From the NCBI GenBank assembly GCA_025358295.1, contig JANYJY010000022.1, positions 62,001 to 126,000 of the forward strand: a stretch of 64,000 bases of DNA. The letters are read 5' to 3'. The notes below the pieces were generated by a model. It was not told the origin of the DNA. It did not search any database and worked only from the letters and a program-made list of their open reading frames with translations. The stretch is from Gammaproteobacteria bacterium (GTDB taxonomy: Bacteria; Pseudomonadota; Gammaproteobacteria; Steroidobacterales; Steroidobacteraceae). Shown here piece after piece: positions 9,920 to 20,421 of this stretch; position 1 is the first letter of the stretch; every line of letters begins with the position of its first letter. Position numbers and translations under genes: made by a program.

Positions 9920-10783
9920 TTATGCCGCGGCGGGTTCTTTGCCGGTAAACAAGCGCAGCATGGCGCCGATGATATCGCGCAGCTCGCGCCGGTCGACGAT
10001 CATGTCCAGAGCGCCGTGCTCGAGCAGAAACTCGCTGCGTTGAAATCCTTCCGGCAGGGTCTCGCGCACCGTCTGTTGAATCACGCGCGGGCCGGCAAAA
10101 CCGATCAGCGCCTTTGGCTCGCCGATGTTGATGTCTCCCAACATGGCCAGGCTGGCGGACACGCCGCCCGTGGTCGGATCGGTCATCACAGAAATGAAAG
10201 GCAGACGCGCCTCGGACAAACGCTTGAGTGCCGCGCTGGTCTTGGCCATCTGCAGCAGGGAATACAGCGCCTCCTGCATACGCGCGCCGCCGCTCGCGGC
10301 GAAGCACACCAGCGGCATGCGGTGTTCGAGGCAGTGCTCGACGGCAAGCACAAATTTCTCGCCGACGACGGACCCCATTGAGCCGCCCAGGAATCGGAAT
10401 TCGAATGCGCACGCAACCACGTCGAGACCGGCCAATTTTCCGGCCATGACGATCAGCGCGTCGCGTTCACCGGTCTGCTTCTGCGCCTGGGTGAGGCGGT
10501 CCTTGTAGCGCTTCGAATCCTTGAATTTGAGCGGATCCTCGGGCTCCACCTTGGTGGCAAGCTCGGTAGTCGATCCGGTATCGAGAAATTTCGCCAGTCG
10601 CTCGCGGCCATTGATCCGCATGTGGTGGCTGCATTTTGGACAGACATGCAGATTGCGCTCGATCTCGGCGCGGTACAGCACGGCGTCGCAGGCCGGGCAC
10701 TTGGTCCACAAGCCTTCGGGCACCGAACGCGTGCGGCGTTCGGTTTTAATTCGTGAGGGGACGATTCGTTCAAACCAGGACAT
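9920..10783 (-). CDS. accD: Acetyl-CoA carboxylase carboxyltransferase, beta subunit
   Basis: Beta subunit of the carboxyltransferase that forms malonyl-CoA, the first step of fatty-acid synthesis; it works as a tetramer with AccA, which is not in this window. The N-terminal zinc ribbon is complete (C29, C32, C48, C51). The crotonase-like carboxyltransferase core follows, with [23 protein letters not shown] and [16 protein letters not shown]. At 287 residues it has normal length. It starts 3 bases after the truA stop. The trpF gene found between these two in Pseudomonas is absent. Confidence 0.97.
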   Translation of the reverse strand: MSWFERIVPSRIKTERRTRSVPEGLWTKCPACDAVLYRAEIERNLHVCPKCSHHMRINGRERLAKFLDTGSTTELATKVEPEDPLKFKDSKRYKDRLTQAQKQTGERDALIVMAGKLAGLDVVACAFEFRFLGGSMGSVVGEKFVLAVEHCLEHRMPLVCFAASGGARMQEALYSLLQMAKTSAALKRLSEARLPFISVMTDPTTGGVSASLAMLGDINIGEPKALIGFAGPRVIQQTVRETLPEGFQRSEFLLEHGALDMIVDRRELRDIIGAMLRLFTGKEPAAA

Positions 10784-10786
10784 ACG

Positions 10787-11618
10787 CTAGTCTAGCCCAT
10801 CGGCTGTAGGCGGCACCAATGGCGCGTAGCCCGGCGCCGGAATGCCGTATATGGGCGGGTACTCGACCTGCCAAAGGTAGAGGCCCGCCGCCGGCGCTGT
10901 GGCCCCGGCGAAGCGTCGATTACCCGCTTCGAGCACCCTGGCCATGGCCGCTGCCGGATCAGCCTCGCGCTGCACGGCGAGGAGAGTTCCCACGATGTTG
11001 CGCACCATGTGATGCAGATAGGCGTTGGCCGCTATTTCCAGCCACACATAATCGCCTTCGCGCCGCACCTCGATTCGCTCGATCAGCCGGATCGTGGTTT
11101 TCGATTGGCATTCCACCGAGCGAAAAGCGGAGAAATCATGCTCGCCGACCAGCGCCTGTGCCGCGGCGTACATGGCCGCCGAATCCAAGGGCCGGTGAAT
11201 CCACGCGGCCCGCGTGCGCGTCAATGCGGAACGCTCGCTGCGGTTCAATATGCAATAGCGGTAGATGCGCCGGACTGCCTTGTGGCGCGCATGAAATCCA
11301 AAGGTCACTTCGCCGGCCCATTGCAGGGCGATGGTCGGCGCGAGTTTGGTGTTGGCGCCCAGCACCCAAGCACGGGGAGTGCGTTCGGCATCGGTGTCGA
11401 AATGAATCACCTGCCCCAATGCATGCACACCGCTGTCGGTGCGGCCCGCGCATATCGCTACGATGGGATGGCCCGCCACAAATGAAATCGCGGCCTGCAC
11501 GGCGTCTTGCACCGATATCGAATGATCCTGGGACTGCCAACCGGCGTACTCGGTGCCGTCATACTCGATGATGGCGGCGAAGCGGCGACCCTTAGTTTGC
11601 AGGTCCAGAGGCCCTCAT
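10787..11618 (-). CDS. truA: tRNA pseudouridine38-40 synthase with apparent 5' frameshift
   Basis: Converts uridines 38-40 of the tRNA anticodon arm to pseudouridine. The catalytic motif AGRTDSGVHALGQ, HARHKAVRRIYRY and the tail motif FLHHMVRN-like AYLHHMVRNIVG are intact. The conserved N-terminus FAAIIEYDGTEYAGWQ is encoded at about 11540-11590, but its frame has no ATG, GTG or TTG before a TGA at about 11617. The natural start is the ATG at 11618, which overlaps the fimV stop as TAATG but is one base out of frame. Removing one G from the run at 11612-11614 would give M-R-P-L-D-L-Q-T-K-G-R-R-F and restore the gene. As it stands only an internal GTG at 11512 gives a 241-residue product lacking the first conserved block. 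A sequencing or assembly error is the simplest reading. Confidence 0.85.
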
Positions 11619-14600
11619 TAACCGGGCAGGGTCTCGATCAGTCGCTGTGCTTCCTGTTTTTGACTGGCGGAGCCTTCGGCAACGACTTCCTCGAGAATGC
11701 TGCGCGCACCTTCGGGATCGCCCATGTCCATGTAGGCCCGGGCCAAGTCCAACTTGGTGCCCACCTCACTCATGGTCACCGGCTCCAATTCCGGCAGATC
11801 GAGTTCGTCCGCCTTGATCTTCGTGGTGCGCGCCGCCGTCGTGCCGATACCGTCATCTTGTTGGTCGACGCCTCGCCGCTGCTCATCGCCTCGCCCACGT
11901 CGAGATCGACGCGGCGGCTGCGCTGGCTGGCCTCGAAAACTTCGGTCGAGAACACCTCGTCATCCGCGCGCGGCTGCTCGACGGTATCGCCGCTTCCCAG
12001 CGCGCTCGCCAGGCGGTCCAGATCCAAATCGATGCTGTCGCCGCTCAGGCCGCGCAACCTGGAGGTGGAATCGACATCCACTTTCTCCGCGTCGCCGACA
12101 TCGGAGAATTCCGGCGACTTGAATCTCGACGTCGCGGCGACATCGAGGGCGCGCGGCATTTGCACCGTGGGCGCCGATTCCGGACCCAGCACCGCGGTCT
12201 TGATTTCTTCGTGATCCGATCCCAGATCGGCGACGAAGGACGCTTCCAGTTCGCGCTCCAATTCGGTCAGATCCCTGTCGCGCGCCCGGCCCTCGGCTTC
12301 GGCCATCATGCGCCGCGATTTTTCGTCGAGGCCGGCCACCATGGTCGGCGCATCCGACGGATGATCGGTCACTTCGAGACTCGACCCGCTGATCGAGGGT
12401 GCCCCCGTCTGTTCGAGCTGATCGAGATCCAAGCCCAAATCATCGATCGATACTTCCGCGGTTTGATCCGCTTTAACCGAGCCCAACTTGGAGGAAATGC
12501 GGTCGTGCACGCCGTTGGACTTCAACATCGGCGATTCCGCCGTAGGCGAATCCACGAAACTCATCATCTCGGACTCAACCGTCGGCTCATCGCGCGGCGC
12601 CATCTCGCGAGTCGTCGATTCGTCCGCGCCGCGTTCCGGCGCATCCAAGGTAAAGTCGAGATCGGATCCCGAACGCATGGCGGGTGATTCGCCGGTTGCA
12701 GCGTTTTCGTCGCCTTCCTTCGCAAGCGGATGATCCAAGCGGCTGCGCTCGCCTTCGGGCTCGCCGAACAAGTCGATATCGACCCGGTTTTCGCCGCCTT
12801 CTAGGTTCAAGTCGACCAGCGCGCCCGCGCCGCGGCCGCTGCCTGCGGTCGTGGCAAACAGTGCTTCGTCGGGGCAGATCTGCTTGCCCATGATGGCGAT
12901 CTTGTCCCACTCGCCGGCAGGCGCCCGGTCGCGCGTCGCCTCCAAGCCCTTCGCCGTCTGCAGGAACGCATCCTTGTTGCCCCAAACGAAATAAATCTCC
13001 AGCAGCTTCAAGCGTAAATCGCGCCGGTCCGGCTCGCGCTCAAGCGCGATGCGAACCAGATCGGCCGCTTGGTCATACAGACCATAGGCCATGTGAAAAT
13101 CGGCCTCGGCCAACGGATCGCCCTGATCCAGATTGACCGCGCTCTCGCTCGACATCGTGTCGTCGGGGGACTTGATGTCCGAATGCGTGTCGCCCAGGCG
13201 CTCCTGGGTGGCGGCAAACTCCGGCAAGGGATGTTCACCGGACTCCTCGACTACGAATGATTCCTCGCCCCTACGCATGGAGCCAAGCTTGGCGGTCGGA
13301 TCGCGGTAATCAGCGACATCGGTCGCTTCCAATCGGCTCATATCGTTGCCGGCTTGCCGGCGGCGCCACGCGGCGAGCGCCAGGCCGACGATGAGCGCCA
13401 GGATCACGCCTGCCGGAACCCACCAGTTCGCCGCAACCCAGTCGATCCAGGAACCGGAATCCGCGGGCACCACGGCAGGCTTCTTCTGCACGACAGGTGC
13501 GGGCAGCGGCGTGGGTGGTGAGGTGCTCTCCACCGGCGGCGGCACGGGAGTCGCCGTCGGCGCCGTGTTCACCACCGGAGTCGGCGTGGTCGCCGGCGCG
13601 GGAGCAGTTTGTACCGGCGCCGGTGTCGGTGCCGTTTGCGGCACGCCCAGCTTGCGCTGCAGAGCACTCAGTTCGCCGTTACGGATATCGATCAGCCGAT
13701 GCGACTCCGCCAATTGTCCTTCCAAATCCTTGACACGATCCCTGAGTGCCATCGCTTCAGCACTGCCGGCGCTCGCCTGACCGGTGCCGCTGGTGCTGGT
13801 GACAGCACCAGGGGTCACGAGACGTAGGTGGCCGCTGGGCGGGGCCCCGCTGCCGCCGCGCCAGGCATCCATTTGACGGTGCACTTCGTTGATCGACTCA
13901 GTCTGGTTGAGCGCGGCGATCTCATCCGCTCCGGGTACGCGCAGCACGGCTCCGCGATGCAAAATATTGATATTGCCGCCGAAGGCATCGGGATTCGCGC
14001 GATACACGGCCAACATGGTCTGATCGATATTCACCTGCGAGTCGCCGCGCAGACTGCGCGCGATCTTGGTGAGCGTGTCGCCGCCGGCGACGCGATAAGT
14101 GTTGCCGGTGATCGGTGCCGCCCGCTGCGACGTAGCGGCAGCCGACTGGCCGGCGCTTGATTCGCTCGCGGAGGCACTGGCGGCGGATGAGCGCGGTGCC
14201 ACAGGCGCAGCCGCCACGGGCTTGGACCGGCGCGCCGGGGTTGCCGTGACGGTAGGCGCAGCGACGGGCGCCGCACTGCTTGCGGTCTCGCCCGGCGTGT
14301 ACACCGGCGGGTCGAGCAATACCGTGTACTCGCGCATCAGGCGCCCTCGCGCCCAATTGACCTCGACGAGGAAGGTGACGAAGGGCTCGGGAATGGCGTC
14401 GGTGGAACGCACCAACAAGGCTTGGCGCCCGTCCTTGGCCTTGCCTACCTTGAACGTCAAGGTGGAGAGAAACGGCGGCCGATCGATACCGTAGCGGGTA
14501 AATGCCTCGCGGTTCGCCAAGGTGGCACGCAGCGCAGCCAATTCGTCGGGGGACGCCGCGATGAGGTCGATTTCGGCATTCATCGGCTCGTTGAGGGCCG

Positions 14601-14709
14601 AATTTAAATGGATCTCGCCAAGGCCAAGCGCCCAAGAGGAGGACGGCCACAACAAGGAGGGGGACAGCAGGCACGCCATCATCATCAGGCGGGGCATCGT
14701 CACAGACAT
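11618..14709 (-). CDS. fimV: FimV/HubP-type polar assembly protein, frameshifted near the 3' end
   Basis: Inner-membrane, peptidoglycan-binding protein that organises type IV pili and the cell pole. From the ATG at 14709 (GGGAG ribosome site) it has a signal peptide, the FimV N-terminal domain (LGLGEIHLNSALNEP...), a LysM domain (TYRVAGGDTLTKIARSL), a coiled coil, a Pro-rich linker and one membrane helix (WWVPAGVILALIVGLALAAW). An acidic cytoplasmic half with TPR-like repeats follows. The frame ends at 11776 in unrelated Arg-rich sequence. The adjacent frame, from about 11870 to the TAA at 11618, encodes the expected conserved end (MSEVGTKLDLARAYMDMGD, GARSILEEVVAEG). One base therefore appears lost between about 11850 and 11890. 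The gene is otherwise intact. Confidence 0.88.
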
Positions 14710-14813
14710 TTCTACTCCCAGGAATCTGGTAGGCAAGCGGGTAAAGTTCATTGTGGTATAGGAGCTTGGAAGCGAATTCTCACTTGCCTTTTACATAAGC
14801 CAATAACTATATC

Positions 14814-15854
14814 TTACTGGGGTCTATTTACCAAAATATGGGCTACCGAAACTGCGTTATGCGCCGCACATTTCCGAACATTATCGGCCACCACCCAAAA
14901 ATTTAAAGCGCAATCACGGGTCAAATCCCCCCGCAATCGCCCTACATATACCTTATCGGGCGCCATTGCCAATGTGGCCGGCGTCGGAAATTCCAGGGTT
15001 GAATCCGCCTCGATCAGAGCGATACCACTGCTGCGCTGCAGCATCGATGCGGCCTCTGTTAACGTCAGCGGGCGCTCGAAGCTGGCATGGACCGCCAAAC
15101 TATGCCCGAAGAATACGGGCACCCGCGCCGCAGTAGCATTGACAGCCAGGCCCGGCAAATTTAGCACCCGGCGAGTCTCCTCCCAGAGCCGCCGCTCCTC
15201 GCGCGAGACCCCATTGGGCTCGATGGTATCCACCTGCGGAATCACATTGAAGGCGATTTGCCGGCCGAATGCGCGACCCTTGGGCTTCTTGCCGCTGAGC
15301 ATGGCGACGGTCTCGCCGGCGAGTTCATCCATGGCGCCGCGGCCACTGCCCGACACTGCCTGATAGGTCGCCACGTCAGCTCGCTTCAGCCCCGCCAACG
15401 CATGCAGTGGCGCCAGTACCGTGGCCAGCGCCACGCTGGCGCTTCCCGGCAGCGCAATCAGGCCGCGATTCCCGACCTCGTTCAGGGCCTCGGGGTTGAC
15501 GTCGGCCGCCACCAGCGGCACGTCGGCTCGACCGCGAAAGGCCGCTGAGCCATCGATGACCCAGGCATGCGCAGCGGCAGCCTCCGCGTAGCGCTCCGAC
15601 AACGCCGCGCGGCCGCAGAAGAAGACCAGATCCACGCTCGAAAAATCGAACGCGGCGACATCGCCGACTGCCGGCGCCTTGGCCGACTCCGCGCCGTCCT
15701 CGCTGTTCACCGGCCGGCCGACATTGCGTTCGTCGTCGAGCGCATGCAATTTGGAGAATTGCATTTTCCGCGCACGCAGCTCGTCGACTACGGCTTCGCC
15801 GATCAGACTCGACACCCCCACCACGGCAACACGCAGGCCGGACTTGCTGTTCAT
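14814..15854 (-). CDS. usg: USG-1-like aspartate-semialdehyde dehydrogenase homologue
   Basis: Homologue of aspartate-semialdehyde dehydrogenase of unknown activity. It has the NAD(P)-binding start [18 protein letters not shown] and the C-terminal fold ([21 protein letters not shown]-like). The catalytic Cys of the true enzyme (ANPNC) is replaced: residues 134-140 read ALPGSAS, with Ser at 138. Classical Asd activity is therefore unlikely. The 346-residue protein starts at the ATG at 15854 and overlaps the aroC stop by 4 bases. The fimV-truA neighbourhood is where E. coli and Pseudomonas carry usg-type genes. Confidence 0.85.
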   Translation of the reverse strand: MNSKSGLRVAVVGVSSLIGEAVVDELRARKMQFSKLHALDDERNVGRPVNSEDGAESAKAPAVGDVAAFDFSSVDLVFFCGRAALSERYAEAAAAHAWVIDGSAAFRGRADVPLVAADVNPEALNEVGNRGLIALPGSASVALATVLAPLHALAGLKRADVATYQAVSGSGRGAMDELAGETVAMLSGKKPKGRAFGRQIAFNVIPQVDTIEPNGVSREERRLWEETRRVLNLPGLAVNATAARVPVFFGHSLAVHASFERPLTLTEAASMLQRSSGIALIEADSTLEFPTPATLAMAPDKVYVGRLRGDLTRDCALNFWVVADNVRKCAAHNAVSVAHILVNRPQ

Positions 15855-16957
15855 ATTTGCCCGCCTCGACTCGTAATGACCGGCGTCGTCCGCACCACAT
15901 CGCCGCATTGCGCTCGAAACCGCAAATAATGATCCATCAGCACCAAAGCCAGCATCGCTTCGGCTATCGGTGTCGCGCGAATCCCAACGCAGGGATCGTG
16001 CCGCCCGGTGGTCACGACCTCGGTGGGATTGCCGTTGACGTCGATGGTGTCGCCGGGAACGGTGATGCTCGAGGTCGGTTTCAGTGCCAGGCTCACCACG
16101 ATGTCCTGCCCCGACGAAATACCGCCGAGCACGCCGCCGGCATGATTGCTCTTGAAACCCTGCGGCGTCAGCGCGTCGCGATGCTCCGAACCGCGCTGCA
16201 CGACCGCGCCGAAGCCGGCGCCGATCTCGACTCCCTTCACCGCATTGATGCCCATCATGGCGCTCGCCAAGTCCGCGTCGAGGCGCTCGAAAACCGGCTC
16301 GCCCCAACCCGGCGGCACGCCCGTGGCGATAACCGTGACCCGCGCACCGATGGAATCACCCGACTCGCGCATGCGCCAAATGAATTCTTCGAGCTCTTTG
16401 ACCCGCTGTGGATCCGGGCAAAAAAATGGATTGTCGTAGGCGCTCGGCGGATCCACCGGTTGCAATACCAGCGGGCCGAGCTGCGCGAGATAGCCATGAA
16501 TGTTCACTTGCAAACGTTCACGCAGGTATTTGCGCGCGATCGCCCCGGCTGCGACGCGCATGACGGTCTCGCGCGCCGAAGAGCGTCCGCCGCCGCGATA
16601 ATCGCGAAAGCCGTATTTTTGATGGTAGGTGTAATCAGCATGACCGGGACGGAAGCGATCTTTAATCTTCTCGTAGTCGCGCGAACGCTGATCTTCATTC
16701 GCGACCAGCAGGCCGATGGGGGTGCCGGTGGTCTTGTCCTCGAACACGCCCGACAAGATGCGCACCGTATCGGATTCGCGGCGTTGGGTCGTGAACTGCG
16801 ACATGCCGGGACGCCGGCGTTCCACATCCGCTTGCAAGTCCGCCTCACTCAATTCCATGCCCGGCGGACAACCGTCCACGACGCAGCCGAGCGCGGGGCC
16901 GTGACTCTCCCCGAAACTCGTCACCGTGAATATTCGGCCGAATGTATTGCCCGCCAC
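15851..16957 (-). CDS. aroC: Chorismate synthase
   Basis: Last step of the shikimate pathway: EPSP to chorismate, using reduced FMN. Family motifs are [59 protein letters not shown] and, near the end, [19 protein letters not shown] prefer the GTG at 16957 (V-A-G-N-T-F-G, matching the usual M-A-G-N-T start) because AGGAG lies 9 bases upstream. A TTG at 16978 would add seven residues. The protein has 368 residues. It follows prmB closely, as in E. coli. Confidence 0.96.
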   Translation of the reverse strand: MAGNTFGRIFTVTSFGESHGPALGCVVDGCPPGMELSEADLQADVERRRPGMSQFTTQRRESDTVRILSGVFEDKTTGTPIGLLVANEDQRSRDYEKIKDRFRPGHADYTYHQKYGFRDYRGGGRSSARETVMRVAAGAIARKYLRERLQVNIHGYLAQLGPLVLQPVDPPSAYDNPFFCPDPQRVKELEEFIWRMRESGDSIGARVTVIATGVPPGWGEPVFERLDADLASAMMGINAVKGVEIGAGFGAVVQRGSEHRDALTPQGFKSNHAGGVLGGISSGQDIVVSLALKPTSSITVPGDTIDVNGNPTEVVTTGRHDPCVGIRATPIAEAMLALVLMDHYLRFRAQCGDVVRTTPVITSRGGQI

Positions 16958-16974
16958 CCGCTCTTTCTCCTCGC

Positions 16975-17928
16975 TCAACCCGCCATGTCATGCAGGCGAC
17001 TCAGGTCCAAATCTCGTGCATGCAGCAAGAATACCCCGCCGCCGCCCATCGCTATCTCCGGCCAAATGAACGGCATCCTGGGATAAGCGCGCAACAGCGC
17101 GTTCTCGCTATTGCCCACTTCCACCACCAATATTCCTTCACGGCTCAAATGACGCCGCGCCGCGGCGAAGATCGCCCGGACAGAGTCTAGGCCGTCGGCT
17201 CCCGAGACCAGTCCCAAGCTCGGCTCGTAGCGGTACTCGCGCGGCAGCTTGCGCATTTCCGCAAGGCCGACATAGGGCGGATTGCTCACGATGATATCGT
17301 AACGGCGGCCCTTCACGGCGTCGAAATAATCTGACCGCAGCACGCTCACGCGTTTTTCGAGACCCAGTCGACGCACATTGCGCCGAGCAACTTGCAGCGC
17401 GGGTGCCGACACGTCGACGGCATCCACTTTCCCTTGGGGGAATGCCATGGCGCACGCCAGGGCGATCGCACCCGAGCCGGTCCCGAGGTCGAGGATGCGG
17501 CGCACGCGGCGCGCGCGCGCCCACGGCTCAAAGCGCTGCAGAATGAGCTCGGCGATGGGCGAGCGCGGCACCAAGACGCGCTCATCCACATACAGCTGGA
17601 GGCCGGCGAAAAAGGCTCGATGCGTCAGATACGCGAGCGGCCTGCGTTCGGCAATGCGCCGCGCCAGCAGCTCATCTATTCGCGCGATCCTGCGCGGCGT
17701 CAGGCTCACGGAATAAGCGTCGGACCCGAGCTCGTGGCCGAGACCCGCGACGAAGAACACCAGTTCGGCTGCTTCATCGCGTGCGTTATCGGTGCCGTGC
17801 CCGAAATACACCCGCGCGGATTTGAGCGCCCCCGCAACCCGGGAGATCGCGGCGCCTACCGTTTCACGCGAGGCGGTGCGGCGCGCCGAGGCGCCGGTCT
17901 TAGCAGCTGTGTGGGATAATCGGCGCAT
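16975..17928 (-). CDS. prmB: Ribosomal protein L3 N5-glutamine methyltransferase
   Basis: SAM-dependent enzyme that methylates a glutamine of ribosomal protein L3. The SAM site is [14 protein letters not shown], the catalytic NPPY motif lies in [11 protein letters not shown], and the PrmB-specific block [13 protein letters not shown]...GADGLD follows. The [12 protein letters not shown] segment near residue 45 is also typical of PrmB rather than PrmC. The ATG at 17928 shares the palindrome CATG with the divergent SCO1-like gene, so the two start codons overlap by two bases. Confidence 0.94.
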   Translation of the reverse strand: MRRLSHTAAKTGASARRTASRETVGAAISRVAGALKSARVYFGHGTDNARDEAAELVFFVAGLGHELGSDAYSVSLTPRRIARIDELLARRIAERRPLAYLTHRAFFAGLQLYVDERVLVPRSPIAELILQRFEPWARARRVRRILDLGTGSGAIALACAMAFPQGKVDAVDVSAPALQVARRNVRRLGLEKRVSVLRSDYFDAVKGRRYDIIVSNPPYVGLAEMRKLPREYRYEPSLGLVSGADGLDSVRAIFAAARRHLSREGILVVEVGNSENALLRAYPRMPFIWPEIAMGGGGVFLLHARDLDLSRLHDMAG

Positions 17929-18556
17929 GGCAGTTCATTCGAAATTCCTGTCCTTCGCAATCGTGTGCATCTTCGGCATCGCGGGCGGTGCGGCCTCGCT
18001 ATTGTGGCGTCATCCTGCGGCTCCGGTAAATCTCTCGACCGGCTCGCTTCTGTCGCCCAGCCGTGCGCTGCCGGATTTTAGCCTGATCGACCACCACGGG
18101 AGGGTATTTGGCAACGCCAATCTGCGCGGGCATTGGTCGCTGATGTTCTTTGGCTACACGAATTGCCCGGACTTCTGCCCGACCACGCTCACGACCTTGG
18201 CGGCCATGCAAAAGCGCCTGCGCGAGACCCATGCACGGGTCCTGCCCGAAGTGATCTTCGTGTCGGTCGATGCAAAGCGTGATACGCCCGCGCAGCTTTT
18301 GAACTATGTGCCGTACTTCGATGCGGATTTCATCGGCCTGACGGCTGCGGACCAGCCGAGCATCGAAGCCGTGGCGAAAAAGCTGGGGGTGGGCGTCATC
18401 CTCCAGCCGGCTGCCGACGGCAATTACACCGTCGACCATTCCGGGGCGATTTTTGTGCTCGATCCCGCCGGGCGCCTCAGCGCGGTTCTGACCGGGCCAT
18501 TCACCGTGAGCGCCCTGCAAGACGATTTCCGGCATATCGTGAGTGCCCGGACATGA
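17927..18556 (+). CDS. SCO1/SenC family copper-binding thioredoxin-like protein
   Basis: A 209-residue membrane-anchored periplasmic protein. The N-terminal hydrophobic segment (FLSFAIVCIFGIAGGAASLLW) is a signal anchor. The thioredoxin fold carries the copper-binding CxxxC in YTNCPDFCPTTL and the third ligand, His, in YTVDHSGAIFV. Family members insert copper into the CuA centre of cytochrome c oxidase or handle thiols. No oxidase genes are in this window, so the partner is unknown. The gene overlaps psd by 4 bases (ATGA), which suggests co-translation. Confidence 0.9.
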   Translation: MAVHSKFLSFAIVCIFGIAGGAASLLWRHPAAPVNLSTGSLLSPSRALPDFSLIDHHGRVFGNANLRGHWSLMFFGYTNCPDFCPTTLTTLAAMQKRLRETHARVLPEVIFVSVDAKRDTPAQLLNYVPYFDADFIGLTAADQPSIEAVAKKLGVGVILQPAADGNYTVDHSGAIFVLDPAGRLSAVLTGPFTVSALQDDFRHIVSART

Positions 18557-19455
18557 GCGCCGAAGGCGCCACCGCGGCGGCGGGCGGCGGATTTCGCGGC
18601 CGGCTGTTCGTCTGGTTTCAATACCTGCTGCCCCAGCACGGGCTGTCCAGATTGGTCCTGGCGGCGACTCGGGTGCGCGCGCCATGGTTCAAAAATTGGA
18701 TCATCCGCGGGTTTCTTAAACTCTATCGCGTCGACATGAGCGAAGCCGCCGAGAGCGACCCCTATCGCTACGGCAGCTTCAACGAGTTCTTCACGCGTGA
18801 GTTGAAGGCAGGCGCGCGCCACATCGCCGGCGACGCGGATGCCATTGCCAGTCCGGTCGACGGCCGGGTCAGCGAAGCGGGCGCCATCGACGCCGACCGC
18901 CTTCTGCAGGCCAAGGGCCGCCACTATCGTCTGGCGGAATTGCTTGCTGGACAGCCCTGGGCAAGCCGATTCGAGGGCGGATCTTTCGCGACGATTTATC
19001 TCGCACCATTCAACTATCACCGCATCCATATGCCGTTGCGTGGGGAATTACTGGAGACCGTGTACGTTCCCGGGCGCCTGTTCAGCGTCAACGGGGTGAC
19101 CGCGCAGCACGTTCCCGGCCTGTTCGCGCGCAACGAGCGCGTGCTCACGCTCTTTGACACAGACTACGGCCGGTTTGCTCTGGTGATGGTGGGCGCACTG
19201 AATGTCGGCAGCATGGCCACGGTGTGGGCCGGCGACATCACGCCCGCCGCCAGGCGCCTGATCACCCGCGTGCCGAGCCCACCAAGCACGTTGGAGAAAG
19301 GCGCGGAACTTGGCCGATTCAACATGGGCTCGACGGTGATTCTGCTGTTCGAACCGAATCGCGCGCGCTGGCAACCCCAGGTATACGCCGGCAGCGTCGT
19401 GCGCCTGGGACAATCCTTGGGCGTTCTCGTGAACGCGGCGCATCGCGAACCATGA
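18553..19455 (+). CDS. psd: Phosphatidylserine decarboxylase proenzyme
   Basis: Makes phosphatidylethanolamine in the inner membrane. The proenzyme cuts itself at the Gly-Ser bond of the motif FNMGSTVILL (G259-S260) to create the pyruvoyl cofactor. Other family blocks are SFNEFFTREL, SPVDGRVSEAG (Asp of the autocleavage triad) and FNYHRIHMPL (His). The protein has 300 residues. It overlaps both neighbours by 4 bases (ATGA), forming a tight sco-psd-epmA operon. Adjacent psd and epmA genes are also found in E. coli. Confidence 0.95.
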   Translation: MSAEGATAAAGGGFRGRLFVWFQYLLPQHGLSRLVLAATRVRAPWFKNWIIRGFLKLYRVDMSEAAESDPYRYGSFNEFFTRELKAGARHIAGDADAIASPVDGRVSEAGAIDADRLLQAKGRHYRLAELLAGQPWASRFEGGSFATIYLAPFNYHRIHMPLRGELLETVYVPGRLFSVNGVTAQHVPGLFARNERVLTLFDTDYGRFALVMVGALNVGSMATVWAGDITPAARRLITRVPSPPSTLEKGAELGRFNMGSTVILLFEPNRARWQPQVYAGSVVRLGQSLGVLVNAAHREP

Positions 19456-20417
19456 ACGGCGCATGGCGCCCTACGGCAGCCATGAGCGCCCTGCACCGCC
19501 GCGCGTCCATGCTGTCCGCCACTCGCGAGTACTTCGCAAAACTGGGCGTGCTGGAAGTGGAAACGCCGATCTTGAGCGCCGCCGCCGTGAGCGATCCGCA
19601 AATCGAATCGCTGGCGACTCGCGTCGCCGGCATGCCATCGCCGTCGTATCTTTGCACCTCGCCTGAATACGCGATGAAGCGGCTACTGGCGGCGGGCAGC
19701 GGCGATATCTATCAAATCTGCCGGGTATTCCGCGACGCGGAACGCGGCCGCTGGCACAACCCGGAGTTCACCCTCGTGGAGTGGTACCGTGTGGGGTACG
19801 ACGATGCGGCGCTCATGACGGAGGTCGAGGCGCTGGTCGGCCGGCTGTTGGAACCCTGGCGCCGCCTCGAGTCGGCGGAGCGCCTGAGCTACTCGGCCGC
19901 GCTCCAGCGTCATGCCGGCGTCGATGCGCACACGGCAAGCGATGCCGATCTGGCCGAGGCAGCGCGGCGCCACGACATTAATTGCGACGCCGAACTCGAT
20001 CGCGACGCCAAGCTCGACTTGCTGATGGGCCTGGTAGTCGGACCACGCCTGGGGCTGCAGCAGCCCTGTTTTATCTGTGATTACCCCGCCTCGCAGGCAT
20101 CGCTTGCCCGATTGAAGCCGGGGCTGCCGCCGGTAGCCGCACGCTTCGAGTTATATCTGGACGGGGTCGAATTGGCGAACGGCTTCCACGAGCTGGCGGA
20201 TGCCGCGCAACAACGCCAAAGGTTCACACACGATCTGAGGGTGCGGCGCAGCAAGGGTCAGTTGGAACTGCCCTTGGATGAGCACTTGCTGGCGGCGCTG
20301 GCGGCGGGCATGCCGGATTGCGCGGGGGTTGCCCTAGGGTTCGACCGTTTGGTCGCCATTGCGCTGGGCGCGCCGCAGCTCGCCGACGCCATGGCGTTCA
20401 CCATCGACAATGCCTAG
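19452..20417 (+). CDS. epmA: EF-P--(R)-beta-lysine ligase
   Basis: Truncated class II lysyl-tRNA-synthetase paralogue that attaches (R)-beta-lysine to a lysine of elongation factor P. From the ATG at 19452, which overlaps the psd stop, it has 321 residues with the three class II motifs: VLEVETPILS, the FRDAERGRWHNPEFTLVEW block, and GVALGFDRLVAIALG. There is no anticodon-binding domain, which separates EpmA from LysS. Its substrate EF-P is encoded next door in the opposite direction. The partner EpmB, which makes beta-lysine, is not in this window. Confidence 0.95.
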   Translation: MNGAWRPTAAMSALHRRASMLSATREYFAKLGVLEVETPILSAAAVSDPQIESLATRVAGMPSPSYLCTSPEYAMKRLLAAGSGDIYQICRVFRDAERGRWHNPEFTLVEWYRVGYDDAALMTEVEALVGRLLEPWRRLESAERLSYSAALQRHAGVDAHTASDADLAEAARRHDINCDAELDRDAKLDLLMGLVVGPRLGLQQPCFICDYPASQASLARLKPGLPPVAARFELYLDGVELANGFHELADAAQQRQRFTHDLRVRRSKGQLELPLDEHLLAALAAGMPDCAGVALGFDRLVAIALGAPQLADAMAFTIDNA

Positions 20418-20421
20418 CAGA

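Noticed and set aside
8715-10043. A 442-residue open frame on the plus strand opposite folC and accD.
   Set aside because: Antisense shadow of two firmly identified genes. Its translation is Arg/Gly/Ala-rich with no domain, and such long shadows are common in GC-rich DNA.
15857-17086. A 409-residue open frame on the plus strand opposite aroC.
   Set aside because: Shadow of chorismate synthase, which has all family motifs on the minus strand.
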